Shown here: piece by piece, positions 36,240 through 45,087 of the stretch
How positions within the stretch are numbered: the first letter of the stretch is position 1
How the letters are laid out: each line of letters begins with the position of its first letter
NCBI GenBank assembly: GCA_017559545.1
Contig: JAFYRK010000038.1
Location: 1-47,070, forward strand
Source of the DNA: Bacteroidales bacterium
Lineage (GTDB): Bacteria; Bacteroidota; Bacteroidia; Bacteroidales; UBA932
Direction of reading: 5' to 3'
DNA length: 47,070 nt
Made by a program: the position numbers and the translations under genes
Notes under the pieces: generated by a model
The model's input: the letters and a program-made list of their open reading frames with translations, nothing else
Told to the model about the DNA's origin: nothing
The model's database searches: none

Positions 36240-38266
36240 GAAAGATGACGAATAGAGTTTTGGTGTTTTTAGTGGCAGTCACATTATCTCTGAATCTATC
36301 TGCTTCTCCCCTTGATGACCTCCGCAGATCCTTTGTGGAGGCTTCCGCTGTTTCATATGCTCCAAACGACGAGGTGACAGAGAGATTTGTAAAATATTCA
36401 GATAATGGTAGGGCAAATGATGTTCTGCTATTGCAGCTCTATATGTCTGTCCACCTACCCGATGCAGAGGTGGAAAACCTCCTTGCAGAGTTTGATTGGG
36501 AGAAGAAATGCTGGAAGGATATAGATTATGCAGATATGAACAGAGGCCGATGGCCATCGACTCTCCATATAACTCGTATGTATTCTTTGGCTAAAATATA
36601 CAAAGCCGGCAATGCTAGGTGGAAGGATTCTGAGCAGATAAGTAGACTTCTCCATCTTGCAATGTCCTGGTGGTATGAGAATATGCCTAAATGTCCCAAC
36701 TGGTGGCATAATGATATCGGAGTACCGAAGAAACTTACAGCGGTGCTTCTGATGATTCGGGACGAACTCTCGCAGGAAGAGATTTCCGGTGGTCTTAAGG
36801 TCTTGGAAAGGTCGAAGTTCGGTAGGACCGGACAGAACAAGGTGTGGCTTGCCGGAAACAATCTGATGAAAGGCCTTCTTATAGATGATGAGGCTCTTGT
36901 AATCAAGGCTCGTGACTTGATTGCTGAGGAAATGTGTCTGACTGATGAGGAGGGAATACAAGAGGATTGGTCCTTTCATCAGCACGGGCCACAGATCCAG
37001 TTCGGAAACTATGGACTTACCTATGTTGAGACTATATCCTTCTGGCTTCGAGCTCTTAAAGGAACGAAATATGATTTCACCCCTGAGCAGAAGCAGATTG
37101 TATGTAATCTGATGAAGGAGGGTATCTGTTGGTCTGTATATAAGGGTGTAATGGATCCGAGTTATTGCGGAAGGCAGAATTTTATTGACGGAGGAACTGG
37201 AAAGGCATATTCATTGGCTGTCGCTGCCCAGAATATGGCTGCCGCAATAGATGCAGAAAGAGATTTCTTTACCAATGTATCAAACGAGTGCCTTCTTCCC
37301 GAATTGTATGAAAATTCTCTGACCGGAGCCAGATATTATTGGCGTTCTGATTGTGGCATTTATCGAACACCTTCATGGTATGCTTCTGTGAGAATGCATT
37401 CTGAAAGGACAGTCGGCTTTGAGTTTACCAACAAGGAGAACACGCTTGCCAATTTCTCTGCCGATGGCGCAGTGATACTTATGCAGGATGCCAAGGAGTT
37501 TGAAAATATATTTGCATATTGGGATTGGCGCAAGGTCCCAGGTGTAACCTCATATGACGATGGCAAACCTATTAAATGTGACGATTCAATTGAGGGTAAG
37601 AAAAACAACTCGTCTCATGTAGGCGGTATTGTGGCTGAAGGAGTGATGGCAGCGACAATGGAGTTAAACAGGGATGGACTATATGCTTTGAAGAGTTCTT
37701 TCTTCTTTGATGATTGCGTGGTTTGTCTCGGTACAGATATCCGAGGGTCAAATCTTGAATTCAAGTCCATTATCACAACTATAGATCAGATTCATCTTCA
37801 GGGTAAGGTCAAGACTGGCGACAATTGGGTGCACCATGCCGGACGAGGCTATGTCAGTTTGGATGGAGCTAAGATTAATGTTACTACTGATCTGCAGAAG
37901 GGCAAATGGGATCTGATAGATCCTGCATTTAAGGAGAAATGGGACGAAGGAAAAGTGTTTAAATGTTGGTTTGAACATCCTGTGAACGGTACTGCCGGTT
38001 CATACGCATACGCTATTTTACCTTGTATTAAAAAAGGCCAGGTTGCCGCTATGGCTAAGAAGATCAGCGACACAAAAAAATCTCCAATAAAAGTTCTTCG
38101 CAATGATTCCTTGTGTCAGGCAGTGAAACATGATGATGTACTTGTGGCAGTGTTTCATAGTGAAGGCCAATACGAACTTGATGGACAAATCTTTGTTGCA
38201 GAATCTCCGAAGATTGTCGTTAAAGGTATAGAGAAGGCAGAGTGTAAATTAGTTAATCTAGAATAA
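36236..38266 (+). CDS. PL8-family polysaccharide lyase
   Basis: This 676-residue secreted lyase has the PL8 alpha-toroid with NWWHNDIGVP (155-164) and DWSFHQHGPQIQFGNYG (244-260). Aligned by motif, H250, Y259, R313 and E396 keep exactly the spacing I recall for His225, Tyr234, Arg288 and Glu371 of Flavobacterium chondroitinase AC, so the active site looks complete. The signal peptide (about 1-24) has no lipobox. Family members cleave chondroitin, hyaluronan or xanthan by beta-elimination. An internal ATG at 36245 is a possible alternative start. It sits between the heparinase-type lyase and the GH88 gene, which handles the unsaturated product. Confidence 0.92.
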   Translation: MRKMTNRVLVFLVAVTLSLNLSASPLDDLRRSFVEASAVSYAPNDEVTERFVKYSDNGRANDVLLLQLYMSVHLPDAEVENLLAEFDWEKKCWKDIDYADMNRGRWPSTLHITRMYSLAKIYKAGNARWKDSEQISRLLHLAMSWWYENMPKCPNWWHNDIGVPKKLTAVLLMIRDELSQEEISGGLKVLERSKFGRTGQNKVWLAGNNLMKGLLIDDEALVIKARDLIAEEMCLTDEEGIQEDWSFHQHGPQIQFGNYGLTYVETISFWLRALKGTKYDFTPEQKQIVCNLMKEGICWSVYKGVMDPSYCGRQNFIDGGTGKAYSLAVAAQNMAAAIDAERDFFTNVSNECLLPELYENSLTGARYYWRSDCGIYRTPSWYASVRMHSERTVGFEFTNKENTLANFSADGAVILMQDAKEFENIFAYWDWRKVPGVTSYDDGKPIKCDDSIEGKKNNSSHVGGIVAEGVMAATMELNRDGLYALKSSFFFDDCVVCLGTDIRGSNLEFKSIITTIDQIHLQGKVKTGDNWVHHAGRGYVSLDGAKINVTTDLQKGKWDLIDPAFKEKWDEGKVFKCWFEHPVNGTAGSYAYAILPCIKKGQVAAMAKKISDTKKSPIKVLRNDSLCQAVKHDDVLVAVFHSEGQYELDGQIFVAESPKIVVKGIEKAECKLVNLE

Positions 38267-38267
38267 G

Positions 38268-39458
38268 ATGAAAAGAATATTTTGGGCATTGAGCATGGTT
38301 ATTATGGTAGCTTCGTGCACTAAGGAGGAAACGATGGAAGAACTCACTGAGCGTGTTTTCAAGCGTGCTGCAGTTCAAATGGAATATCTAGATACCGTCC
38401 TGGACAGTGTTGCAGTTTCTAAACCAGGAAATGCAGTATATCCTCGATCTATAAGACCGGACGGAACTTTTTGGGAGAGCAACTACAAATGGTGGTGCTC
38501 TGGCTTCTATCCCGGAACTCTCTGGTATGTATATGAATATACCGGCAACGAGACGTTTAAGGAGCTCGCTCTTAAGTATCAATCAGGTCTGGAGCCTCTC
38601 AGGTATCGTACAGACGACCATGATGTAGGATTTCAGCTGATGTGCAGTTATGGTAATTGCCTTCGCTTGACTGGAGATCAGGAGTGTGTGCCTGTGCTTA
38701 TCGACGGCGCAAATTCCCTTTCCACTCGTTTCAATCAAGAGGTAGGATGTACCCGTTCGTGGAGTTTCGGTAAATGGTCGTTCCCTGTCATCATTGACAA
38801 TATGATGAATATGGAACTCCTGCTTAAGGCGACGGAGTTGGGTGGAGATGATTCGTTGAAGAATATAGCAATTGCTCATGCACATACAACAATGAAGAAC
38901 CACTTCAGGGACGATAACAGTTGCTTCCATCTTGTGGACTATGACCCTGAAACAGGAGCGGTGGTAGGTAAGCAGACGGTTCAGGGATATGCTGATAATT
39001 CTGCGTGGGCACGTGGACAGGCGTGGGCCATATATGCATATCCAATGATTTATCGCTTTACTAAAGATCAGGAAATGCTGGATCACGCAGTTGCTATTGC
39101 AGAATATCTTCTTCCAAGAGTACCGGATGACGGTATTCCATATTGGGATTATGATGCACCGGATATTCCTGACGATGTTCGTGATGCATCGTCGGCAGCA
39201 ATTATGGCTTGCGGACTTATCGAACTGAGTACATATGTAGATGCTGAGAAGTCAGCCCGCTATCTTGCAATGGCAGAAAAGTCACTCCGTACATTGGCCA
39301 GTGATGAGTACTTGGCCGCAGAAGGTGAAAATTATGGTTTTCTGTTGAAGCATAGTACAGGTAACAAGAACAGAGACCAGGAGGTTGATGTTCCATTGAC
39401 TTATGCTGATTATTACTTCCTCGAAGCTCTTATGCGCTGGCAGAAACTTGTAAAATAA
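38268..39458 (+). CDS. GH88 unsaturated glucuronyl hydrolase, lipoprotein
   Basis: The 396-residue product has a lipobox MVASC (C17) and the (alpha/alpha)6 GH88 domain with WWCSGFYPGTLW, YADNSAWARGQAW and RDASSAAI. The probable catalytic Asp residues are D119 (HDVGF) and D177 (IDNMMN), at a spacing close to that of Bacillus unsaturated glucuronyl hydrolase. It hydrates the 4,5-unsaturated uronyl end left by a lyase and releases it. It starts 1 base after the PL8 stop, fitting a consecutive lyase-hydrolase step. Confidence 0.94.
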   Translation: MKRIFWALSMVIMVASCTKEETMEELTERVFKRAAVQMEYLDTVLDSVAVSKPGNAVYPRSIRPDGTFWESNYKWWCSGFYPGTLWYVYEYTGNETFKELALKYQSGLEPLRYRTDDHDVGFQLMCSYGNCLRLTGDQECVPVLIDGANSLSTRFNQEVGCTRSWSFGKWSFPVIIDNMMNMELLLKATELGGDDSLKNIAIAHAHTTMKNHFRDDNSCFHLVDYDPETGAVVGKQTVQGYADNSAWARGQAWAIYAYPMIYRFTKDQEMLDHAVAIAEYLLPRVPDDGIPYWDYDAPDIPDDVRDASSAAIMACGLIELSTYVDAEKSARYLAMAEKSLRTLASDEYLAAEGENYGFLLKHSTGNKNRDQEVDVPLTYADYYFLEALMRWQKLVK

Positions 39459-39466
39459 TTATGCTC

Positions 39467-40624
39467 ATGAAAAGGTTGTTATCTTTCTTGTGTATGGTGA
39501 TGGTTTTCACTGGAGCATATGCTCAGCACTATTATCAGGATGCAAAAAATCCACAAATGCTACGACATGCCACTCGCCACGAGCCGGTAAGAGTTGATAT
39601 AGTACTACCTCTGGTAAACGGATATAATATCTATACAGCAGATCTCCACACACATACAGTGTACTCTGATGGTCGTGTGACTCCATCTCATCGCGTTCAG
39701 GAAGCATGGCTTGATGGTATCGATATTATAGCCTTGACAGATCATATTGAGTATCGCCCTGTAGAAAAGGCTTTCTATAATTATTTGAAAGAATATACAG
39801 ACGAAGATTATCCTAAAAAGAGGGAAGATGCCTTGGCTAAGGTAGATTTGAACGTTTCGGTTAAAGAAGCTATAAGCGAGGGAGAAAAATACGGTATGGT
39901 CGTGATACCCGGTATTGAAATAACAAGAGATGGAACAAAGGTAGGGCATTTCAACGCTCTGTTCACTGTTGACAATAATCGTATCTATGACGAGGATCCA
40001 CTCAAGGCAATCCGAAATGCAAAGTTACAAGGTGCTCTTGTTATGCACAACCATCCAGGGTGGAGAAAGACAAGCATTGACTTCACTGAGACAGAAAAGC
40101 AGGCCTACCAAGAAGGTTTGATAGACGGAGTAGAGGTTATGAATGGTTCAGAGTTCTATCCGGGAATCATAGACAGAAGCCAAGAATGGAGATTGTTCAT
40201 CGCTGCAAATACGGATATTCATGGATCAACAAGCGATTATAGACTTCATGGACATTGGAGACCGATGACTTTGGTCTTCTCAAAAGACAAGACACTGGAA
40301 TCAGTTCGGGAAGCTCTGGATTCATGCCGGACTATTGCCCTAGGATTCGATACTTTGTGCGGCGACTCAGACCTGTTGAAAGACTTCTTTGCAGCATCTG
40401 TTGAAGTCGATCAAGTTGAAGTAGGTGACAATAGGTTTGTAATATTAAAGAATAAGACATCAATTCCTTTCTATGTGCAGAATGGAAATAGCAATCCTTA
40501 CTATCTGGAACCGCTTTCATCTATACGTAAAACCGTTAGTAAAACTGCAAAAAAAATTAAACTGACAGTTCTCAATATGTGGGATGGCGCTGACACCCAC
40601 CCTGTCGTGGAAATCAAGTTGTAG
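39467..40624 (+). CDS. Secreted PHP-domain phosphodiesterase (Sb-PDE-like)
   Basis: The 385-residue product has a signal peptide (MKRLLSFLCMVMVFTGAYA) and a PHP metal-dependent hydrolase domain with ADLHTHTVYSDG, LTDHIEY, IPGIEITRD, GHFNALF, MHNHPGW and ANTDIHG, which supply the metal-binding His and Asp ligands. A beta-rich C-terminal domain follows. Related proteins are named Sb-PDE-family phosphodiesterases. In this locus it could remove a phosphate ester or diester from the glycan or from a released sugar. The upstream ATG at 39461 is an alternative. It is the last PUL gene. Confidence 0.85.
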   Translation: MKRLLSFLCMVMVFTGAYAQHYYQDAKNPQMLRHATRHEPVRVDIVLPLVNGYNIYTADLHTHTVYSDGRVTPSHRVQEAWLDGIDIIALTDHIEYRPVEKAFYNYLKEYTDEDYPKKREDALAKVDLNVSVKEAISEGEKYGMVVIPGIEITRDGTKVGHFNALFTVDNNRIYDEDPLKAIRNAKLQGALVMHNHPGWRKTSIDFTETEKQAYQEGLIDGVEVMNGSEFYPGIIDRSQEWRLFIAANTDIHGSTSDYRLHGHWRPMTLVFSKDKTLESVREALDSCRTIALGFDTLCGDSDLLKDFFAASVEVDQVEVGDNRFVILKNKTSIPFYVQNGNSNPYYLEPLSSIRKTVSKTAKKIKLTVLNMWDGADTHPVVEIKL

Positions 40625-40670
40625 ATACAAAGAGAAATCAAAACTACTTGCCTTTGTGATCGGATTGAAT

Positions 40671-41540
40671 CTATCTCACCTTCTTCCATTTGAGTTTAAG
40701 GTTTCTGGCATCTTCAAGAGAAAGCATCCTTTGGTCTTCCGTGATTCGGACGGAGCCGTCTTTTCGAAAATGTGCAGACTTGATGACATCTGTGCGGTCA
40801 GTGTAGTCAACGAGCCTTTCGTATTCTCCATACCGAATGCCGTTAATGTAGATTGTGCTGTCTTTTAAGATACGGCGAAGGGTATCGGCGTACAACTGAA
40901 AGTCGGCTTCTTGTGATCTGCTGAGCTTTATTCTAGCTTTAACATCTTCCCTTCTACCAGCTTTTGCCTCCTGATATGCCAGATGATATCCGGATGCGGG
41001 GTAAGGATGATGGCGTTCGATATAGGATTTGTAAAGCGTGTGCCCTAAGTACATCGGCGTATTTACGAACCAGAAGTATCCTGCAACACCTGCTCCGAGC
41101 AGAATCGTTATAATGATGACTAGAATCTTTGCAGAAATGTTCATGTTGACCTTCATCAGAGGCGGACGCTTCAATGAGGCATCCATCTTCTCAATTCTCT
41201 GATCGATCCTCTCGTAGCAGGAGTCTGCAATGCTGGCCTTCATGCTGAATCCTTTTAAGGCAGCCTTCATTGAGGAACTCACTTCTTCTTTGACCAGTTT
41301 GCGCACGTCTTCCTTGGTGCAGACTTCAATCGTGTCGCCTTCTGCTTTCTGTTGCTTCATCTCCTCAAATGCTTCCTTTAGGGAATCGTTATGTGTGATG
41401 ATGGTGCTGAGGCAGGTCTTCTGGTCCAGCTTGGTCTGATTGATATCTTGCTGTATGGTGTCAATCTTCGGTTCGATGACTTCAACAACGTATGCCTCTG
41501 CTGTCGTTTCTGTCTTGACTATTTTCTTTTCCTTTGCCAT
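40671..41540 (-). CDS. Membrane coiled-coil protein of the mobilisation module
   Basis: This 289-residue protein has a cytoplasmic N-terminal half rich in Lys, Glu and Gln that is likely coiled coil (about 20-130), then one transmembrane helix (about 134-158) and a basic C-terminal domain with no recognised motif. Its ATG overlaps the relaxase stop by one base (TAATG), so the two are translationally coupled. Proteins of this layout accompany relaxase genes in Bacteroidota mobilisable elements. A coupling or docking role is a guess. Confidence 0.7.
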   Translation of the reverse strand: MAKEKKIVKTETTAEAYVVEVIEPKIDTIQQDINQTKLDQKTCLSTIITHNDSLKEAFEEMKQQKAEGDTIEVCTKEDVRKLVKEEVSSSMKAALKGFSMKASIADSCYERIDQRIEKMDASLKRPPLMKVNMNISAKILVIIITILLGAGVAGYFWFVNTPMYLGHTLYKSYIERHHPYPASGYHLAYQEAKAGRREDVKARIKLSRSQEADFQLYADTLRRILKDSTIYINGIRYGEYERLVDYTDRTDVIKSAHFRKDGSVRITEDQRMLSLEDARNLKLKWKKVR

Positions 41541-42763
41541 TATAAACTTAATTTTGGTCCAAGCTTTTGACTTGGTCGGTTATCTTCATATCTTTCCTGT
41601 TGTGGCCTGAATGTCTGCTTGATGCTCTTGATATCTTTGGCGATATCTGCCCGTTGGCTTTGAATCCTTGAGAGTCTGTTATCCTGATATGCAACTACGA
41701 GTGATGCGGTGAGTGCTGTAACCAGGGCTGTAAGCGGGGTGCTGAACGCAATCGCCATCATGACTGCCAAAGCGCCCTTAGCGATGTTCAGTGGTAGACT
41801 CTTCTGCAGTCTTCTTTCCTCGCGGCTCAATCTGTGCATCTGTTGTCTCAGTTGCTCGCACTGTCGTCTTACATTTGTCGGGATTTCGTGCGTGTTCCTG
41901 ATTTGGGAATGAAGGTCAAGAATCTTCTGTGCCTCTTGGCGCAGTCGTGGGAAGTCGTGCCAGATGTTGATGATGTTCTCCAGGTTTTTGCAGCTGTACT
42001 GTCTGTCGATCTTGCTTCCGCTGAATCTGCATGTTACTGTATTGCCGTTCTCATCCTTCACCTGTTTGGAAAAGGATATGCCGCATGGTCTGCCGTTGCT
42101 GTCCAGCTTGAGGTCTGTAGTAACTCTGTATTTGATCATAAGTATAGCAGGGAGGTCCTTGATGCTCTTTGCTTCTGGAATTGCACAGGCTACGTCCCTG
42201 GCTATCTCATAGCGTGCGGCTTCGTAGGTGCGTTGTCGGCAGTCAGTCGGAATCTCGCTTTGCTTTGCAGATTTATGGCTTCCCCAAGTGAATCCCATAT
42301 CGTTGGTGATTTTCTTGCAGATATCAGCACTTCGCTTGCGCTCCATGTAGTCGTTGATCTTCTTGCCGTCGTTGTCAACAGCATTGACTACTACATGGCA
42401 ATGCGGGTTGTCAGTCCCAAGGTGACGGGTAATCAGATACTGCGTGTTGTCGTATCCCATCTCTTTGAGATATTGTCGTACGGCTTCCGTCATTACCTTA
42501 TTGGTAAGAATGGCTGCATCGTCGGGATGCCAGCTGATTGCAAAGTGTTTGACTGGTTGTGAAACATTTGGGTTTAACGCCGCCTGCATCTCAAAGCTGT
42601 CAGTTATATCCTGCACGTTTGGTGCGAATCGCCCCATGCTGTCGCAATCCATATCGATTCCTTCAAAGCCGATAGTTTCATATACCTGTTCCTTGCCGAG
42701 TAAACCCTCGTCATACTTTATTGCTCCACCGAAACTGGATCCGGTTGTAATCTTTACCATCAT
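41540..42763 (-). CDS. Relaxase / mobilisation nuclease
   Basis: The 407-residue product is a PF03432-type relaxase that nicks at oriT and pilots the strand. The N-terminal domain shows KHFAISWHP and the metal-binding HxHxxxN site, HCHVVVN (H121, H123, N127) with H114 just before. A coiled-coil region and a hydrophobic stretch (about 325-350) occur in the C-terminal part. The gene begins with ATG overlapping the stop of the accessory gene (ATGA), which places it in one operon with its neighbours. Confidence 0.93.
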   Translation of the reverse strand: MMVKITTGSSFGGAIKYDEGLLGKEQVYETIGFEGIDMDCDSMGRFAPNVQDITDSFEMQAALNPNVSQPVKHFAISWHPDDAAILTNKVMTEAVRQYLKEMGYDNTQYLITRHLGTDNPHCHVVVNAVDNDGKKINDYMERKRSADICKKITNDMGFTWGSHKSAKQSEIPTDCRQRTYEAARYEIARDVACAIPEAKSIKDLPAILMIKYRVTTDLKLDSNGRPCGISFSKQVKDENGNTVTCRFSGSKIDRQYSCKNLENIINIWHDFPRLRQEAQKILDLHSQIRNTHEIPTNVRRQCEQLRQQMHRLSREERRLQKSLPLNIAKGALAVMMAIAFSTPLTALVTALTASLVVAYQDNRLSRIQSQRADIAKDIKSIKQTFRPQQERYEDNRPSQKLGPKLSL

Positions 42764-43242
42764 TGCTTTAGCTTGTTTTGAAAAGTTTTTACCAAATCTC
42801 TGATATGCTCCAGTTCTCTTTCCATTATCGCTACGTAGTCAGTATAGTCAGTGTTGTCATCGGATTGCATGGTAGCCTTTATTGCTATCGGCCTGATGTT
42901 GACTCCGTAATTTCTAACTTGCATGCTCAAGTCCTTGTATGTTTTGATCTCTTCTACAGTCACTCGCGGATATACGACAGATTGAATGACGCATAGCCTC
43001 ATCACGTGTGAGATGGAAAATTCATCTACGACCTTTAGGAATGTCTTGTAGTCTTTCTCGCTGATCTTGCATTCGTTCAGAGCTCTTCGGAGATACTCAT
43101 ACAGACTCATCTTGTACTCTTGTATCTTGGCTTCCAGAATCTGAAGCTCTATGTCGTTCAGCTTTGTTCCGACGCAGTGCTTGCGTTTTTCTTTTTCAGG
43201 AAGCGGTGTTCTGCCTCCTTTGTTTTTCTTATGTTCTTCCAT
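42760..43242 (-). CDS. Accessory mobilisation protein (MobC/MobA-like)
   Basis: This 160-residue basic protein has a Lys-rich start (KNKGGRTPLPEKEKRKHCVG) followed by a helical region with a ribbon-helix-helix-like segment (TKLNDIELQILEAKIQEYKM...LYEYLRRA), as in relaxosome accessory proteins that bind oriT. The start at 43242 is preceded by AAGGAG at a good distance. It opens the three-gene mobilisation operon, and the candidate oriT lies 30-70 bases upstream of its start. Confidence 0.82.
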   Translation of the reverse strand: MEEHKKNKGGRTPLPEKEKRKHCVGTKLNDIELQILEAKIQEYKMSLYEYLRRALNECKISEKDYKTFLKVVDEFSISHVMRLCVIQSVVYPRVTVEEIKTYKDLSMQVRNYGVNIRPIAIKATMQSDDNTDYTDYVAIMERELEHIRDLVKTFQNKLKQ

Positions 43243-43613
43243 AATTTATCTCCTTTGCGAACTTGAGAGCTGCGCTGCCCGGGAGGGCAGGTTTTGGTTA
43301 GCCCAAAACACAAACTCGCTTTATCTCACTACGTTCGATTTTTTGATGTTAAACAGTACTCTTTTTGATAGTTTCGGTTAGCTAATAACCATAACGAATT
43401 CTCTTTGACCATATCTATACTATTAGCAACATGGCAAAATTGGCAAAATAGAGATATGGATGGCCTTTGAGATGCGTGAGAGGCTGAAAACTCTTGAAAT
43501 ACTTTGCCAAATTGAGTGGCAAAACAATGGCAAAAGCCTCAAGTGTCAGGTGATTGGCAATTTGCCACATTCTTGCCAATTGAAATGGCAAGAATCAGTG
43601 GCTAAAATCGCGG
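43243..43613. other. 371-base intergenic region of the mobilisation module
   Basis: No gene is supported here. It holds the accessory gene's ribosome site, two adjacent hairpins that look like oriT, an AT-rich stretch (43320-43430), and most of an array of TTGCCA/TGGCAA boxes that continues into the end of the DUF3987-type gene. Confidence 0.7.
43275..43309. other. Candidate oriT hairpins
   Basis: Two hairpins lie side by side: CTGCCC-GGGA-GGGCAG (43275-43290) and GTTTTGG-TTAGC-CCAAAAC (43291-43309). They sit just upstream of the accessory and relaxase genes, the usual place for oriT. The nick site itself cannot be assigned. Confidence 0.5.
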
Positions 43614-43662
43614 TCAGACATGCTTCGGTTGGTATTTTTCTCCGGAAATTGCCATTTTGCCA
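43432..43662. repeat. Array of 11 TTGCCA/TGGCAA boxes
   Basis: TGGCAA occurs at 43432, 43441, 43517, 43528, 43555 and 43586, and TTGCCA at 43504, 43562, 43573, 43649 and 43657. Eleven copies in 231 bases is far above chance (about 0.1 expected). Several form palindromes such as TTGGCAATTTGCCAC. The array runs across the intergenic region and into the 3' end of the DUF3987-type gene. It looks like a binding array of a DNA-binding protein or a replication/excision control region. Confidence 0.7.
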
Positions 43663-45086
43663 CTATTAGATAGTCTGTATCTTCCGTGTTGGCTTTCCAA
43701 GTATGAGCCTTTCAACTGTCCTAAATATCGGTCAATTGTTCTTGGCCTCATTCCGTGATTAATACAGATGCTTAGAATTTCACTTCTTGCAATGAACCTA
43801 TCAGCTGGAAGTAGTCTAAGGAATACCTTCTGATCCGCTAGCAAAGGCTTAGGGAACATCTTTGACATCATATCTAAAGTCTGCAGAGCTCCATCTAGAT
43901 AATAGTTCATAATGTGGGTTGCCGCCATGGCGATCTGCATACCGATGAAATCTTCGTTGCCTGTTGGGTCTTCGTCTGTAGGCAAGTCCCCCTTGTCGCC
44001 ATCTCCAATCTCTAAAACATCTTCGTTGCATGCCCTCCATAGCACCTTGAGGATGAGAGCAATCTTGTGGACGTTGACCTGTACTTTTCTCCAGACTGAT
44101 AATTCTTTTTGTGGACGAGAAGAAGTGAATTCCCATTCTCTCTCATTTTGCCAATTCCTGACTGTTGCCCAACCGTTTTCTGTGTACCGGATCTGTTTCG
44201 GATGTTCGTAATCTACGCCCAATGACTGATCGAAAATCGATAATATGATTTTCGACCAATCTTTGCATAAATTCTCGTCCGGCTGTTCGTCATTCCAGAG
44301 GAGTGGGCACGCCGGATGCTCGGAGTGTGTCATGAGTATTCTCCAAAGCAAACCGTCTTCGGTGCCGGCACCTTTGAATGCATCACATAAGATGTAAGGC
44401 TGGATCGATCCTATCAAGGATACAAACGGACGCTTGATGTGGAGTACTTTTGAATTTCCTTTTCTGTTGACGATAAGGTCATCCCCATCATAGATTACAA
44501 TCCATTCGCCCTGTTCGGATACGTGTCCTTTCGTGTATCTTGAGAAGGATTTGATCCACAACGCTAACTCGTCAAAGACGTCCATTATACCACGTGGATT
44601 TTCATGAAGAATTTCTTTGATGGCTTCTATTGTGGCGTCTTGAATGATATACTGGGTCTTGCGCGGTCTCTCAACATCAAGATTGCCTTTTGCTGTCTCC
44701 TTCTGATAGTGTTCGAGATCTTTGTTGTATTCGTCAAGGATTTCCCCTGCCCGCTTCCATAGTGGCTCCATGAACCATTTTATCGGCTGGCTCTTGTTCT
44801 CTCCACTCTCTCCGATGATAGCCATGAATATATTTGCATATACGGTATATCCATTGTTGGCGCATAGTACCTTTGAGTTTGCTATTGAACCGGAAACTGC
44901 GGTGAGGATGGTGGAGAAACAGTATGGTATTGGGAACTTCATGGAGTTGTGGAGTTCCCAGATAATGTTCTGCACCTTGTGTGGCAGATACTTCAGCAGC
45001 ATCTGTTCGTTCTCTGTCAGCGAAGTGTCTTTCTTGAATTTCTCGATAAGAGAGAACGTCGTGTGGATCGTAATCTTCGCTGCCAT
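43614..45086 (-). CDS. DUF3987-type P-loop protein (primase/helicase-like)
   Basis: The 490-residue product begins MAAKITIHTTFSLIEKFKKD. A P-loop-like GESGENKS occurs near residue 100, and DVFDELALWIKSF nearby could be the Walker B region. The C-terminal part ends in a winged-helix-like stretch (SEILSICINHGMRPRTIDRYL) that may read DNA. Proteins of this family are common in Bacteroidota integrative and mobilisable elements, where a role in replication is assumed. The start at 45086 is chosen because GGAGG lies at a good distance and the upstream gene stops one base earlier. The longer reading frame back to 45203 has no such site. Confidence 0.8.
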   Translation of the reverse strand: MAAKITIHTTFSLIEKFKKDTSLTENEQMLLKYLPHKVQNIIWELHNSMKFPIPYCFSTILTAVSGSIANSKVLCANNGYTVYANIFMAIIGESGENKSQPIKWFMEPLWKRAGEILDEYNKDLEHYQKETAKGNLDVERPRKTQYIIQDATIEAIKEILHENPRGIMDVFDELALWIKSFSRYTKGHVSEQGEWIVIYDGDDLIVNRKGNSKVLHIKRPFVSLIGSIQPYILCDAFKGAGTEDGLLWRILMTHSEHPACPLLWNDEQPDENLCKDWSKIILSIFDQSLGVDYEHPKQIRYTENGWATVRNWQNEREWEFTSSRPQKELSVWRKVQVNVHKIALILKVLWRACNEDVLEIGDGDKGDLPTDEDPTGNEDFIGMQIAMAATHIMNYYLDGALQTLDMMSKMFPKPLLADQKVFLRLLPADRFIARSEILSICINHGMRPRTIDRYLGQLKGSYLESQHGRYRLSNSGKMAISGEKYQPKHV

Positions 45087-45087
45087 A

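Noticed and set aside
40628-40656. ACAAAG ... CTTTGT as a terminator after the PUL
   Set aside because: The stem is 6 bases long with a large loop and no T-run, so it is not a convincing intrinsic terminator.
41834-42562. A 242-codon plus-strand ORF antisense to the relaxase gene
   Set aside because: It is a shadow of the relaxase reading frame, without a ribosome site or recognisable protein features.
43460-43669. A 69-codon plus-strand ORF in the region with TTGCCA boxes
   Set aside because: It runs through the box array and the antisense of the DUF3987-type gene, has no ribosome site, and its protein resembles no family.
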